From: Metellina segmentata | Lineage: Eukaryota > Arthropoda > Arachnida > Araneae > Tetragnathidae | Assembly (NCBI GenBank): GCA_947359465.1 | Contig: OX375881.1 | Location: forward strand, 33,769,742 to 33,833,741 | DNA: 64,000 nucleotides | Reading direction: 5' to 3' | Part shown: one piece after another, positions 54,092 to 64,000 of the stretch | Position numbering within the stretch: position 1 is the stretch's first letter | Layout: each line of letters begins with the position of its first letter | Program-made: the position numbers and the translations under genes | Notes under the pieces: model-generated | The model's input: the letters and a program-made list of their open reading frames with translations, nothing else | What the model was told of the DNA's origin: nothing | Databases searched by the model: none

Positions 54092-54556
54092 TTAAATTAC
54101 TCCATTTTGTTCAGGAGTATAAAGCATGGATGTTCGATGATTGAGCCCAGCTTTCTGTACAATATCATGCACTTCAGAGTTGTTGAACTCTCCACCTCCA
54201 TCAGTAAATAATTCTTTTAATGTATAACCAGCAGTCTTAACTTCTCTCAAAAACCTAGACAACATGATTTTAACCTCGGACTTTTCTTTTATCGTATAAA
54301 CAGTCCTGTATTTGGAATAATCATCTTTAAATTCCACAAAGTATCTGTTTCCACCTAGTGACTTTTCAAGCATTGGTACACACACATCAGCATGAACAAG
54401 CTGACCAGGTTTTGCAGGACGTTCTTGGCGTGAGCCAAAGTTAAGCCTATGCATTTTGCCATACATACAGGCATCGCAAAATTCACTGTCGAGCTTTACA
54501 TCAATACCTTTAAGTTTTAGAAACTTTTGAACATGGCGCTTATTTTGATGTCCCAT
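54092..54556 (-). pseudogene. Copia integrase core with stop at the catalytic Glu
   Basis: Shows the zinc region end (HERMGHQNKRHV upstream, CDACMYGKMHRL), Asp in LVHADVCVPM and Asp in KELFTDGGGEF. The third acid should be in NGV.ER.NRT, but the sequence reads NGVI, stop, RENRT: TAA where GAA is expected, a single change. The frame before and after is the same. Confidence 0.9.
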
Positions 54557-54574
54557 TCGCTCATGCTGTCGTGT

Positions 54575-55440
54575 GACCTTGGGATAGACGCGGTATTAAA
54601 AAATTAAAGTAATATCATTAGAATTTAATTTGGAATGAAAATTTGCATCATTTGCGTTTGGCCTAAAGGAAATGATCGATAGGGGTACATTTGATGCGTA
54701 AGCAAAAATCCAAGCGTCCTTTTATGTAGATATTTTTTGCAGAGAGATAATCACCTAGGAATAAAAGAAAATCAACATACCTGGACAAATAAGAGGAACT
54801 CCGTGTCTAATGAAATATTGTGTTTATTTGAAGATTTTAGTCTCCAAGCCCATCTAGTGCGTTGGATGAAGGGCGGAAGGTATTAGCACATTAAAAAAAG
54901 GCGAAACAGACGGGGAAACTGAGGGTGAGAATTAAGTTGAAGGCGAGATGAATGCAATTCTCTACTAGGTTCCCTAGTCAGGCGCGGTATTCACGCTCAT
55001 CATGTTATCGCCACTTGCCAGCGAATCCATCGTCACTCTCAAGTAGTGCGTGGGAGTCGGTTTTGAAGCGTGGGTGAATCAGTAAGGTGCGTAAGTGTGT
55101 CCCCAAAAATTGACGTTCCATACTTTTATAAGTTTTTTTTGTAGAGATGAGTTGAGAGAAAGCCTGCCTGATTAATGTGCTCGGAAACGTTTCTTCCTTC
55201 CCTTTGTCATGTTTAGTTGTAGTTTTTCCTTCTTCTTCTGCCGAGACTACCAAGAAGATAACCAGGATGGCATGTTAATGTGTTTGTTTTTCACAGTTAT
55301 TCGGCCAGGGAGCTTCCTTTCGCACCCGCACCCTGGGTTCAGCGACTTGTTAACGGCTTTTTGTGGGGGTTATGTGTCCATTGCAGACCGAGATTGCAGG
55401 GGTTGTGTCCACGAGGTAGACGTACACTGATATAGGTCAG
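54575..55440. other. ~870-bp insertion in copia before integrase
   Basis: Interrupts the gag-pre-integrase region between TLHILFLYI and RQHERMGHQ. CGCGGTATT occurs at about 54586 and 54983. No ORF with known domains and no clear inverted ends, so origin unknown. Confidence 0.55.
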
Positions 55441-56762
55441 TTATATATAAAAATAAAATGTGCAATGTCACACATGCCATAACTGAAGACTCATTGTCGA
55501 CAGCCACACAAGCAGATTCTGGAACTAAAACACGTAAAATAAGTCTATAAACACTATTGTGTCTTATGCCAACAGCTACAGTTTCACCACTTTTGTTTTT
55601 GAACTGTCGTACTTTGTTATTAGCATAGTCACAAAGTCCATTGTCTAATGCAGCACCAGATGAGAAGAGATTTTGATCACAGTTGGGAACATACCAAACT
55701 TTGTTTGAGTTGACCAGGTTTCCATTCACTACTAACAAGCATTTCAATTTGTATCTCACCAATATCTTTGGCAAACATGGATCTTCCATCGCCTAATCGT
55801 AATGGCTTTGGGATATCAAATTGTTCATAACATCAAAACGAATTTAACTTTGCTGATATGTGATGTGATGCACCTGAGTCTATAAGCCAGTAATCTTGAC
55901 TTTTCAGCTCAGCAATTGTCATAAAGGCTTGACCAGACGTTGATTCGTCTTTATCAGCATTATTGCCACCTTTTAGTGAATAGCAGTTCTTTTTCAAATG
56001 TCCAGGACGGCCACAGGTATAACACTTCATTTTCTTCATCCAATCTTTTTGACTAGTTGCTACTTTTTCAGGGAACTTTCTACCATAACTGCTATTTGGC
56101 TTCACTGCAAAAGCCACACTTTTGCTTTCAGCAGGAGGTTTCACTTCTTCCAAACGTTGCTCATGTAGGCGTAACCTTTCAGTAAGACTTGAAAGAGTTC
56201 TTTCACTGTTTGGAACAGATTCCCAGGCATTTTTGAACTCAAGGTATTCATTGGATAATGTATTTAAAACTCTGTTCCGCAACATAGATTTTGGTAGCTG
56301 CACATTTTCATTCCTGAGTTCTTCCTGCAGTTCCTCCCAAATTCTTTGCAATTTGGACACATGGGTAGCAATATTGTCCAAGGGATCTTTCGTGTAGTTG
56401 AAAAGTTGGGAGTACAGCAAATCCAATCTTCGCTCGTTTTTCTGCTCGTACACAGAATGAAGAGAATCCCACATTAATTTACCAGTTTTACATGTTAAAA
56501 TGTGCTGTTTAGGCTCAGGCCTAACACTCGAACCAATTACAAATTGAGCAACGGCACCTGCTTCTTGATAAGCTTTCAAGCTTACAGCATGGGCTTTTCT
56601 TTCATCTTCTGTAGCAAATACTGTGGTCGATTCAGACCTAGTCATTTCAAAAAGTACAGTGGGCATGACTTTCTGAACAGTAAGCTGTAGTTCAATATCA
56701 AATTTCCAGCTCACCCAGTTCCTTTCACCTTCTAATTTTTCAATGAAATTAAATTTCTCCAT
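55441..56762 (-). pseudogene. Copia gag and protease
   Basis: Met at 56762 (MEKFNFIEKLEGERNWVSW) starts gag: WDSLHSVYEQKNERRLDLLY, LNTLSNEYLEFKNAWESV and knuckle CYTCGRPGHLKKNC. Protease follows in frame with DYWLIDSGASHHIS (active-site DSGA). A stop near 55833 and a shift separate the remainder (55789-55441: VWYVPNCDQNLFS, HNSVYRL), which is the gag-pre-integrase segment. The Met at 56792 is upstream and less likely. Confidence 0.88.
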
Positions 56763-56912
56763 GTTAGAGTTAATCGATAAACAACTGTACAATACGCACG
56801 TACCATTGACGATCAGGAACTTAAGCCTATTGACTTGCCGGTCACGATATTTACCTCTTTCAAAGACTATTATTCAACGATGCGCAAATCAGCATATCTA
56901 GGCCCATAACCA

Positions 56913-57084
56913 CTTAAACATATTACCAAAATGTAATAAGTAAAGCAATTAAGTAATAGTTTATTGAAGATATCGTAAGGAGACAAGAACAGCAATCAAA
57001 AAAAGAACAGCATAATAAAAAGACTTGACTTACTGTAGTGAAAGTTGTAGTTACATTGTTACAGTTACCGAGGTATATTTAACA
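56913..57084 (-). repeat. Copia 5' LTR, internally deleted (172 bp)
   Basis: Matches both ends of the 3' LTR but lacks the 51489-51765 part, including the expected poly(A) signal. Confidence 0.8.
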
Positions 57085-57107
57085 GGTATTAATTTATAAT
57101 TTAACAG

Positions 57108-57535
57108 AAAGTCGGTTCCGATGTATTGCCAAAAGCTGGTTCCAACCTATTTTCAAAAGCTGGTTCTGACCTATTGTCAAAAGCTGGTTCTGACCTATTG
57201 TCAAAAGCTGATTCCGATCTATTGCTGATAGTTTTTTTCGTCCAATCGTGGAAAGATGGTTTCATCCAATCTTGGAAAGCTGGTTCCGACCTATTGCCGA
57301 AAGTTGGTTCCGACATATTGCCGAAAGTTGGTTCCGACATATTGCCGAAAGTTGGTTCCGACCCATTACCGAAAGTTGGTTCCGACCTATTACTGAAAGT
57401 TGGTTCCGCCTATTACCGAAAGTTGGTTTCGTCCAATCGCCGAAAATTGGTTCCGTCCAATCGCCGAAAGTTGGCTTCGTCCAATCGCCGAAAGCTGGTT
57501 TCGTACAATCGCCGAAAGTTGGTTCTGTCCATTTT
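57108..57535. repeat. 24-bp minisatellite
   Basis: About 18 tandem units of the type GAAAGTTGGTTCCGACATATTGCC, more divergent at both ends, with one unit slightly short. A multiple of 3, so several frames stay open (8-residue periods such as GNRSEPAF on the minus strand). The open frames are a by-product, not evidence of a gene. Confidence 0.9.
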
Positions 57536-57565
57536 TATGGTTTCATGCTAGTTTTGTATCATACG

Positions 57566-59658
57566 CAGTGTTATTAAATTTTTTCCTTTGTATTTACGTG
57601 TTATGATCTTATGTCTCATTCCAGACTAATTCATAAAATTATAGTTCACAGTTTCTGAGAAATCCGTGATTCTATGCATGTAAAGATAATTTTGGACACC
57701 AGCGTAATTAATAAATGTTTTATTCGTTTAGACATCATGAACAAATATTTAATAAAATCTTTTGCTTTACAAACAGAAGATAAACAAAGAAATACACGGA
57801 AGTATAAAGATGACTACATCGAATTCAGATTCATCGCAATTGAAACGGAAGACCCTCAAATACCATTCTGTGTAGTCTTCAAAAAGAAACTTGCAAATGT
57901 AGCTCTCTTTCCTAGTAAACTAAAAATACATTTGGAAACTCTTCACACCCATGGGGCAAAAACAAACCAAGAGAATATTTTGAAAAACTGGCAGCGCTGC
58001 AAAATATAACAGCAAAGAAACTTTTTTAAACTATACGAAGATGCCAGAAAAGGGGTTGATTGTCAGCTACAATTAATAGCACAACGCAAAAAAGCACACA
58101 CCGATGCTGAGTCCATCAATGCACCATCATTAGCTATTATTGTCGAAGCAATGCTGGAAAAGTAAGCGACAGAGAAGGTCAAGAAAGTACCAATATCCAA
58201 TGACACAATATCACGCCGAATCAAAGATTTATCTTCACACTTAAAACTATAAATTGTCAAACATTTCGAATCGCACGACAGTTAACTCTGGTCATTTCAG
58301 ATTGATGAGTCGACAGATATCAGTGGAAAAGCACAACTTCTTGCTTTCATTCGATTTGTTAAAGATGACAAATTCTTGAGTGAGTATCTTTTCTGTAAAG
58401 ATTTGAAGAGCACGACGGCAGGAAAAGACATATCTGAGCTAATAAAGAAAATATTTCTAGCTTTGGTTTGCTGTGGAAAAACTGAGTTGGTGTTTGCACA
58501 GACGGATGTCCATCAATGTTAGGAAACTAAAAAGGATTTATCACACTTGTTCGTCAATAAAATCTAAATATTATAAGCGTCCGCTGCCTGATTCATAGAG
58601 AATCTCCCGTTTAAAAATTAACTCCAGCTATGTTTATTATAATGAACCAAGTCATCCAAGTGGTCAATTTCATCAACAGTCGACCTCTTAAATCCCGAAT
58701 TTTCTTTCAGCTGTGCGACGCAATGGATTCCGACAATAAAACTCTTTTATATCACACCTAAGTGCGTTGGCTTTCGAAGGGAAAGGTTTTGAAATGACTC
58801 ATACACCTGAAAGCAAAGGTGATTTTGTTCGTGGAGGTCGAAAAAACATCTTTTGGATTTTATCTTCATGACGAGATTTGGTGGCTTTAAGTTTAATTTC
58901 TCTCGGACTTGTTTGAAAAGCTGAACTCTTTGAATCAAGGTCCATCCAAGAATATCACCCCATCAACATCAAAACTGAAGTAATTTGAAGAAAATTTAGC
59001 ACTGTGGGAAAATATGAAATTTTGACTGCTTTCCGGCTGTAAATGAATCTCAGACGAAAAAAAAATTGCAGACGAAATTATAAGCACCATTGACGAACTT
59101 CAAACCTCACTTAAAAGCTACTTTCCTTCGCTTTCAGTTGACGAATATGAATGGTTCATCAACCCATTTGTAATTTATTTTCAAGACACAAAACTTGACA
59201 ACAACAGTAAAAGAACAGCTCATTGATTTGAGAAACGATAAGTTTTACTGTTCAACATTATTTGTGAAGAATTTGGATGAGTTTTGGCCTTCTGTCAGAA
59301 ATTTGTACTCTGCAATCAGCTTGAAAGCTATTAAAATTTTTCTGCCTTTTGCATCTTCTTTGGTTCTGTAAATTTGGATTTACAGCATTGACATAAATCA
59401 AGTCCAAAAAGCGAGATAGACTTTTGAAAGTTGAGAGACGATGAAATGCGAAACTGTCTGGCGACTTTGGAACCTCGTTTTGATTTAATTTGTTCAAGAA
59501 TACAGGCTTACAGAATATCTCTCATTGAATAAATTTTGCAAATAAATAATTTTTTTTTTTGTATTATTCAACTTTTACAGATTTTTTATTTTGGTGCGCC
59601 GTAAATAATTCTAGATATTTTTAATGAGCCGTCAACCAAAAAAGGTTGATGAACACTG
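57566..59658 (+). mobile_element. hAT element remnant (ZBED5-like)
   Basis: The right end, reversed, reads CAGTGTTCATCAACC. A possible left end CAGTGTTATTAAATTTTTTCC lies at 57566. CTCTAGAG follows the right end and encodes part of the BEL SRGC motif; the left flank is not CTCTAGAG, so the left side has been rearranged. It contains a decayed transposase. Confidence 0.6.
57674..59520 (+). pseudogene. ZBED5-like hAT transposase, heavily decayed
   Basis: 57674-58009 resembles the N-terminus of ZBED5-type proteins: a KYLIK..AL..E start, YIEFRFIAIE, then a BED-like finger (PFCVVFKKKLANVALFPSKL, HLETLH) in which the second Cys of CxxC is Phe. Downstream, in changing frames: FQIDESTDISGKAQLLAFIR, FLSEYLFCKDL, VNFINSRPLKSRIF, LLYHT..RWLSKGKVLK and a C-terminal LRDDEMRNCLATLEPRFDLI. 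Many stops. These are known from domesticated and transposing hAT-Charlie relatives. Confidence 0.78.
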
Positions 59659-59666
59659 CTCTAGAG

Positions 59667-61330
59667 GCTGCACTGTTGATGAGTTAGTGTGAACTCACTG
59701 GTGGGAGGGACCAAGCTGGTTGAAACTGCCTCGTGAAAAGTGGCCTAAATCAAATGCATTTCCGGATTTGGAAATTGTAAATGCTGAAGAAAAGTATATT
59801 ATTGCTATTACTAACACGCATGCAAACAGTTTATAGACATCTTGAAAAAAATACCTCTAATAAAAGGATAATAAGTGATGACGTGGATTCTTCGATTCTA
59901 CAGAAATATAAAATTGACACAAAGTGAGAAAAGAATTGGAAGGTTGGAAAATCAAGAAATCGAAAGGGCTGAGAAAACTATATTCAAATTAGTCCAAAAT
60001 CTCTCTCTCTCTCTCTCTCTCTCAGTGCTTTAATAACCATAGAAAAATCAACTTACAGATTTTACAAGATTCAGACGGTTTACTTAGAATCAAGAATGTA
60101 ACGTACGGTAATGTACAGAATGTAATGTACTGTAAATCAAGAATGACTTTAAGAAACGACACAGAAGCCTTTCGTAATCCAATCCTACTACCATCAAAAA
60201 ATCATATTCTAACGAAACTGAATTTTGATAAACATACTGAACTTTGCCACGCTGGTTTTCAAATTTTAATGTCTGTATTACGGAAAGAGTGTTGGATTAT
60301 TAAAAAGCAGAAAAACAATTCGACAAGTTATCAGAGATAGCATGAAATGTAAGGAATTTTCAGTTCGTCCATTAGAAGCAGCTATTGCTCCTCTTCCTGA
60401 GGATAGAATTTGAGAAACCTTCCTTTTTGAATAGGAGTGGATTTATGTGGACCACTGTTCTTAAAGAATAATACAATTTGTTGATTTGTTATTTTTACAT
60501 GTGCGATTTATCGAGCAGTTCACATGGAGTTAATGACATCTCTACACACTGACAGTTTTTTTATTGGCTCTTCGAAGATTTATCTCACCATTCACCAAGA
60601 GGAGGACCTATTACCATCTATTCGGATAATGGTAAGAATTTGATTGGAGCTTTTAATAAGTTGAAACAATCAAATGGGAAAAAATTCAAAAATGTAGTTT
60701 CGTAAATGGAATCAAACGGATATTTAATACACCATCTGCTCCGTGGTGGGGAGGTTTTTGAGAGCGTCTAATTGGTATTATAAAAGCTTTACTTCGAAAA
60801 GTACTTAGAAAAGCTTGCTTGCAATATGAAGAACTCTGCACAGTCTTGTGTGACATTGAAAGTGTAATAAATGAAAAACCTCTGACTTACCTGTCTGAGG
60901 ACAGTGATGATCTCATACCTTTAGCACCCGCTATGTTTTTAAGAGAATTTAAAGAGGCTGGAGTTCCAGATCTGGACCAAATCCATTCCACTAAACTGAA
61001 TAAAAGATTTTTCTACCGTCAGAAATTACGTAAAGATCTCAGAAAAAGATTTAGAATAGAATATCTTGGTCAACTCCAAGAATTGTCAAAGGTTCGAAAA
61101 GAATCACTAATTAAAGAAGGAGATATTGTCTTAATTTGGAGACTAACCAAAAGAGACTGAATTGGCCATTAACTAAAATTCTCAAACTTTACCCCGGAAA
61201 GGACGGAGAAGTGCGAGTGGTGCTAATAAAGATTGGCCAGGCGAGAATATTTCTATAAACATGGACTGTAAAAACCATTCTCCATCTGGGACTATCCGGC
61301 CGCTTCCAGGAACTAGAGAACTAGGAGACC
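59667..61330 (+). pseudogene. Second BEL/Pao pol remnant: RNase H end, integrase, C-terminal domain
   Basis: After the hAT element: SRGC-type codons, GPSWLKLPREKWPKSNAF and EEKYIIAITNTHA. Then NPILLPSKNHILTKLNFDKH, ELCHAGFQILMS (zinc His region) and MKCKEFSVRPLEAAIAPLPE. 60819-61160 (113 codons) is the integrase C-terminus: CDIESVINEKPLTYLSEDSD, DLIPLAPAMFLRE, KEGDIVLIW. LYPGKDGEVRVV follows in another frame. It is on the + strand and diverged from BEL element 1. Confidence 0.82.
60003..60023. repeat. (CT)n microsatellite
   Basis: About ten CT dinucleotides inside the second BEL pol remnant. Confidence 0.95.
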
Positions 61331-61445
61331 TCTCCTAATCTAGAACTCGCCATACCAGAGAAGTGGGAGAGTATCAAAACAGAATCAACTTATAAACCTT
61401 AGTTTGAGTTCAGAGACACATTTATCTTAACTCAAGGTGGGAGAA

Positions 61446-61800
61446 TGTTGCTAAATGAGTATCAGTTAACTTTAAATGTGACTTTACCGAAAGGGAAAAC
61501 GAAAAAACTGTTTCCCACGAGAACGGCTGCAAGATTGTAGCAGACTAGTCGGTCGTGTTTGAGCACATTTGATATCGTGTTGTTACTTCGTGTTTTGTTT
61601 GTTGTATTTATGTGTGTGTGAAATAAAAAAAAATGTCAAAAACAAACCTGAACTGGCAGTAAATTAATTATTAACTAATACGAAAAACTGGAAGACTTTT
61701 GCAGTTATGCGAATGATAAATCGAATGTCATCCTCGAGAGCTTCATAACTGACATCCCGAATGAAGATAAACCTGCCGTTGAGAAAGGTAAGTTTTTTTT
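61446..61800 (+). repeat. Second BEL element, 3' LTR start
   Basis: CAAGGTGGGAGAA (purine tract) precedes TGTTGCTAAATGAG at 61446. GTGTGTGTGAAATAAAAAAAAA near 61613 may be the poly(A) signal. The LTR end was not found. Confidence 0.6.
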
Positions 61801-61834
61801 TTTAGCTTTACCTTAGTTATTTTCTTTAGAAGCG

Positions 61835-61937
61835 GGTGATATACACATTTCGCTCCCGACGATCTTTGGTTGGATTCGAACTCACAATCCTTTGGCTGAT
61901 AAACCGTTACTATGTCAATCGGGCTAACGCGGCCCCT
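61835..61937 (-). mobile_element. tRNA-like SINE head
   Basis: Reversed: GGGGCCGCGTTAGCCCGATT then GACATAGTAACGG and GTGAGTTCGAATCCAACC (box B). It resembles a tRNA 5' half and T-arm but cannot fold a full cloverleaf. Confidence 0.6.
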
Positions 61938-61967
61938 TACCTTTCGATAGTAAGATAAGCTAATTTT

Positions 61968-62099
61968 AATTAACGTTGTACTAGAGAAACACAACGAGCT
62001 ACCATACGCTTACAAATATCCATGCACTGACCCGGATTCGAGTCAGGAATCTTCCTTTCTAGAGGATAACACCTTAACCATCAGACCGGTAGGTCGACC
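61968..62099 (-). mobile_element. SINE with internal deletion
   Basis: Tail part (GTTGTACTAGAGAAACACAA) joined directly to the head (CCGGATTCGAGTCAGGAATC, ACCGGTAGGTCG); the middle is missing. Confidence 0.7.
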
Positions 62100-62265
62100 C
62101 TTATCTTTCGATAGATAGAATTTTCTTTATCGCATAACATTCAATTTACTTCGCATGGCTAACAAAGGCACCTCTATGTATGGAATTTCAGATAACAAGG
62201 AGGGCAAAAACTAAAAACCCAAATGGTTTTTTGATGCAATTTCTTTTATTCTATGAACAGCAAGA

Positions 62266-62480
62266 TTGGTAATTCTTGAAGAAGTGAGGTAGTGGTAATG
62301 GTAATTTTAGTTAACGTCGGACTAGAGCAACACAACGGGCTATTGACGACGGTCCGGGATCAGTCCCTTAAGGGAAAGATCCGAGGACAACACCTCGTAA
62401 TTTTGAACCACGGTCAGATGACGAAGCAACACATGAGCTGGCACCCCACTCTCCAAACTTCCACGCCAACCCAATATGTG
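62266..62480 (-). mobile_element. 5'-truncated SINE carrying an LTR-like tag
   Basis: Flanked by 15-bp duplications CTATGAACAGCAAGA (62251-62265 and 62481-62495). Contains the SINE body without its head. Beyond the 3' tail it carries TTGAAGAAGTGAG (plus strand), the same 13 bases that flank the SINE at 41753 in the gypsy LTR. Confidence 0.8.
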
Positions 62481-62536
62481 CTATGAACAGCAAGAAGTCT
62501 CTCTCTTCTATGAGGTGTTTCTCGGAAACGTGCTCC

Positions 62537-62870
62537 GCCGACCAACCGGTATAGTGGTTAAGGTGTTAACCTATAGATCGGAAGGTTCTTGATTCAAATC
62601 CGGGTCCGGGCATGGATGTTTGTAAGCGTATGGTGTAGAGGCGGCTGGTACACCTTAAATCTGTCGTAGCCGAAAATCCTCACGTTGGGTTGGTGTGGAA
62701 GTTTGGAGATTGGGGTTTCCAGCTCAGGTGCTGCATTGTCATCTGACCGTGGTTAAAAATTACGTGGTGTTGTCCACGGATCTTTTTCTTAGGCGATTGA
62801 TCACAGACCATCGTCAATAGCCCGTTGTGTTGCTCTAGTACGACGTTAAATTACAAATTACTAAATTACC
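62537..62870 (+). mobile_element. SINE, first half of a dimer
   Basis: Head GCCGACCAACCGGTATAGTG, box B-like TTGATTCAAATCCGGG, body GTTGGGTTGGTGTGGAAG, tail ACTAAATTACC. A near-match duplication GGAAACGTGCTCC lies before it. Confidence 0.85.
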
Positions 62871-63197
62871 GCCGACCAATCGATCTGGTGGTTAAGGTGT
62901 TAGCCTCTAGATCGAAAGGTTCTGGTTCGAATCTGGGTAAGTGCAAGGATACTTGTAAGCGTATGGTGCAGAGGCGGCTGGTGTATCTTAAATCTGTCAT
63001 GGCCGAAAGTCATCACGTTGGGTTGGTGTGGAAATTTGGAGAGTGGGGTGCCAGCTCAGATGTTGCGTCGTCATCTGACCGTTGTTCAAAATTACGTGGT
63101 GTCCTCGGATCTTTTCCTTAGGGGATTGATCCCGGACCGCCGTCAATAGCCTGTTATTTTTCTCTAGAACCACATTAATTTAAAATTACCAAATTAC
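62871..63197 (+). mobile_element. SINE, second half of a dimer
   Basis: Head GCCGACCAATCGATCTGGTG, box B GGTTCGAATCTGGG, tail ACCAAATTAC. The duplication AGAAAGGTGCTCC follows at 63198-63210, so the pair appears to have inserted together. Confidence 0.85.
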
Positions 63198-63299
63198 AGA
63201 AAGGTGCTCCAGAAAGGCTGTTTCGCGTATGTTCTTGATTTGTCAATAAATTTAAAAATTCATTATTTTCCTAAAATCCAACTCCATTCATGCCAGAAC

Positions 63300-63515
63300 T
63301 GTCGAGTACGTTCGGGCTGATGTGAGTTAAATCTATCGTGGCTTCGAATATCTTCACGTTACTGTGGTGTGGAAATTTGGAGAGTAACATATTCTATTTA
63401 GAATAAGATGCCATCTCCATTGTAGACCTTGTCATCGACTGTGGTTTTGTTTTCGGATCTATTCTTTCGTGATTGATCCCGTATTGTCGTCCAAACCCCA
63501 TTGTGTTGCACCTAC
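63300..63515 (+). mobile_element. Headless SINE body fragment
   Basis: TTAAATCTATCGTGGCTTCG, CTGTGGTGTGGAAATTTGG and GTGATTGATCCCGTATTGTC match the family body; the head is absent. Confidence 0.65.
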
Positions 63516-64000
63516 CCAACCCTCCTCAAATCCAACTGTTTCTAGCAAAGATAGATTTTTTTTTTGCTAGAAAGAGAAAATTACAGAAGAGGCACTATTT
63601 TTTTCCAAAAAGAATTTGTAAATGGCAAGAAAACAAAAAAAATTTCCAGCGCACGCGCATTTTAAGTGAAAGGATAATAATTTAGGATTACTTTCTGCTC
63701 AGCTGATTGGTGGCTGGTGTCGCGAACTTGTTTGTCAATAAAGAATTGGAAGCTGGTGATATTAATTTGGGTAATTTTCCGCAATATTTCAAGGTTTTTA
63801 TTTAAAACTCGTATTCATCTCAACAAAATTTCGTCCAGGGAATTTAAACAAAATGCTTTTCGACACATTGCTCTTAAGTTGTTGTTTCCGAAACCTACTG
63901 TTCAGAGGGTGTGAAAGTTGTTGAGCTTCCCGCTTCTGTTGCGTATGCATACAATTAAAAAGAAATCATCTGTGATGATAATTGATTCCAACATTGATCT
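63516..64000. other. Unassigned end of window
   Basis: AT-rich sequence with no gene I can support. Confidence 0.4.

Larger units (their letters stand above)
51466..57084 (-). mobile_element. Ty1/copia retrotransposon
   Basis: On the minus strand: 5' LTR 57084-56913; primer site TGGTTATGGGCC (56912-56901), complementary to the interior of initiator tRNA-Met as in copia; gag/protease; integrase; RT/RNase H; a purine stretch near 51925-51901; and 3' LTR 51900-51466. LTRs start TGTTAAATATACC. The 5' LTR lacks about 260 bp present in the 3' LTR. An 870-bp foreign stretch interrupts the region before integrase. A single nonsense codon interrupts the long pol frame. Confidence 0.9.

Noticed and set aside
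57101..57606. Long ORFs on both strands over the minisatellite
   Set aside because: A 24-bp repeat without stops keeps all copies open; no start context, no non-repeat coding part.

Overview
This is AT-rich animal DNA, almost certainly arthropod and most likely a spider or other chelicerate. That inference rests on the style of the Tc1-like, BEL/Pao, copia, gypsy, hAT and tRNA-SINE copies; no bacterial or organellar gene was seen. The only host gene recognised is a GATD1-like (DJ-1/PfpI superfamily) gene on the + strand: its penultimate coding exon lies at 1565-1658 and its last exon at 10545-10687, separated by an 8.9-kb intron that has been filled by transposons. Almost everything else is mobile DNA, mostly decayed and deeply nested.

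Region 1 (1-20050): a Tigger/pogo-like remnant and a GATD1 exon come first. Next is a non-autonomous DNA transposon with CAGGGTGGC ends (copy A, 2981-8965), which itself holds a 4.2-kb transposon (4376-8554) with a decayed transposase of a family I cannot place firmly. A tandem duplication of about 5.55 kb follows (8752-14300 and 14301-19848). Its breakpoints lie inside copies of the CAGGGTGGC element, and the middle copy has mismatched flanks (AAGAA left, GTAGT right). This is the signature of unequal exchange between copy A (GTAGT/GTAGT) and copy B (AAGAA/AAGAA). The duplication doubled the terminal exon and poly(A) signal of the GATD1-like gene and the 5' end of a BEL retrotransposon.

Region 2 (about 12150-46093): one BEL/Pao retrotransposon opened up by successive insertions. 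Its gag is interrupted by CAGGGTGGC element B and by a 5'-truncated LINE. Its protease is cut by a Ty3/gypsy element (22959-42245, minus strand, 4-bp duplication ATAT); the BEL protease codons join in frame across the 19.3-kb insert. The gypsy 3' LTR is in turn split by a Tc1 element with an intact transposase gene and by an 11.9-kb segment with hAT-type ends (24640-36588). That segment carries a deleted mariner, a 2-kb element with 8-bp target duplications, and an unrecognised set of ORFs with five 78-residue repeats (28473-30889). The gypsy 5' LTR holds a full-length SINE.

Region 3 (46094-64000): a 58-bp palindrome, a broken second Tc1 copy, decayed SINEs, and a Ty1/copia element (51466-57084, minus). 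The copia pol is open over 2.5 kb except for one stop codon exactly at the catalytic glutamate of integrase. After it come a 24-bp minisatellite, a ZBED-like hAT remnant inserted in a second BEL pol, and a SINE cluster that includes a dimer.

Because several insertions can be compared with an empty copy of the same site in this window, the order of events can be partly read: BEL insertion; then insertions of element B, the LINE and gypsy; then Tc1, hAT and SINE into the gypsy LTRs. The A/B exchange came late, since its two units are nearly identical.
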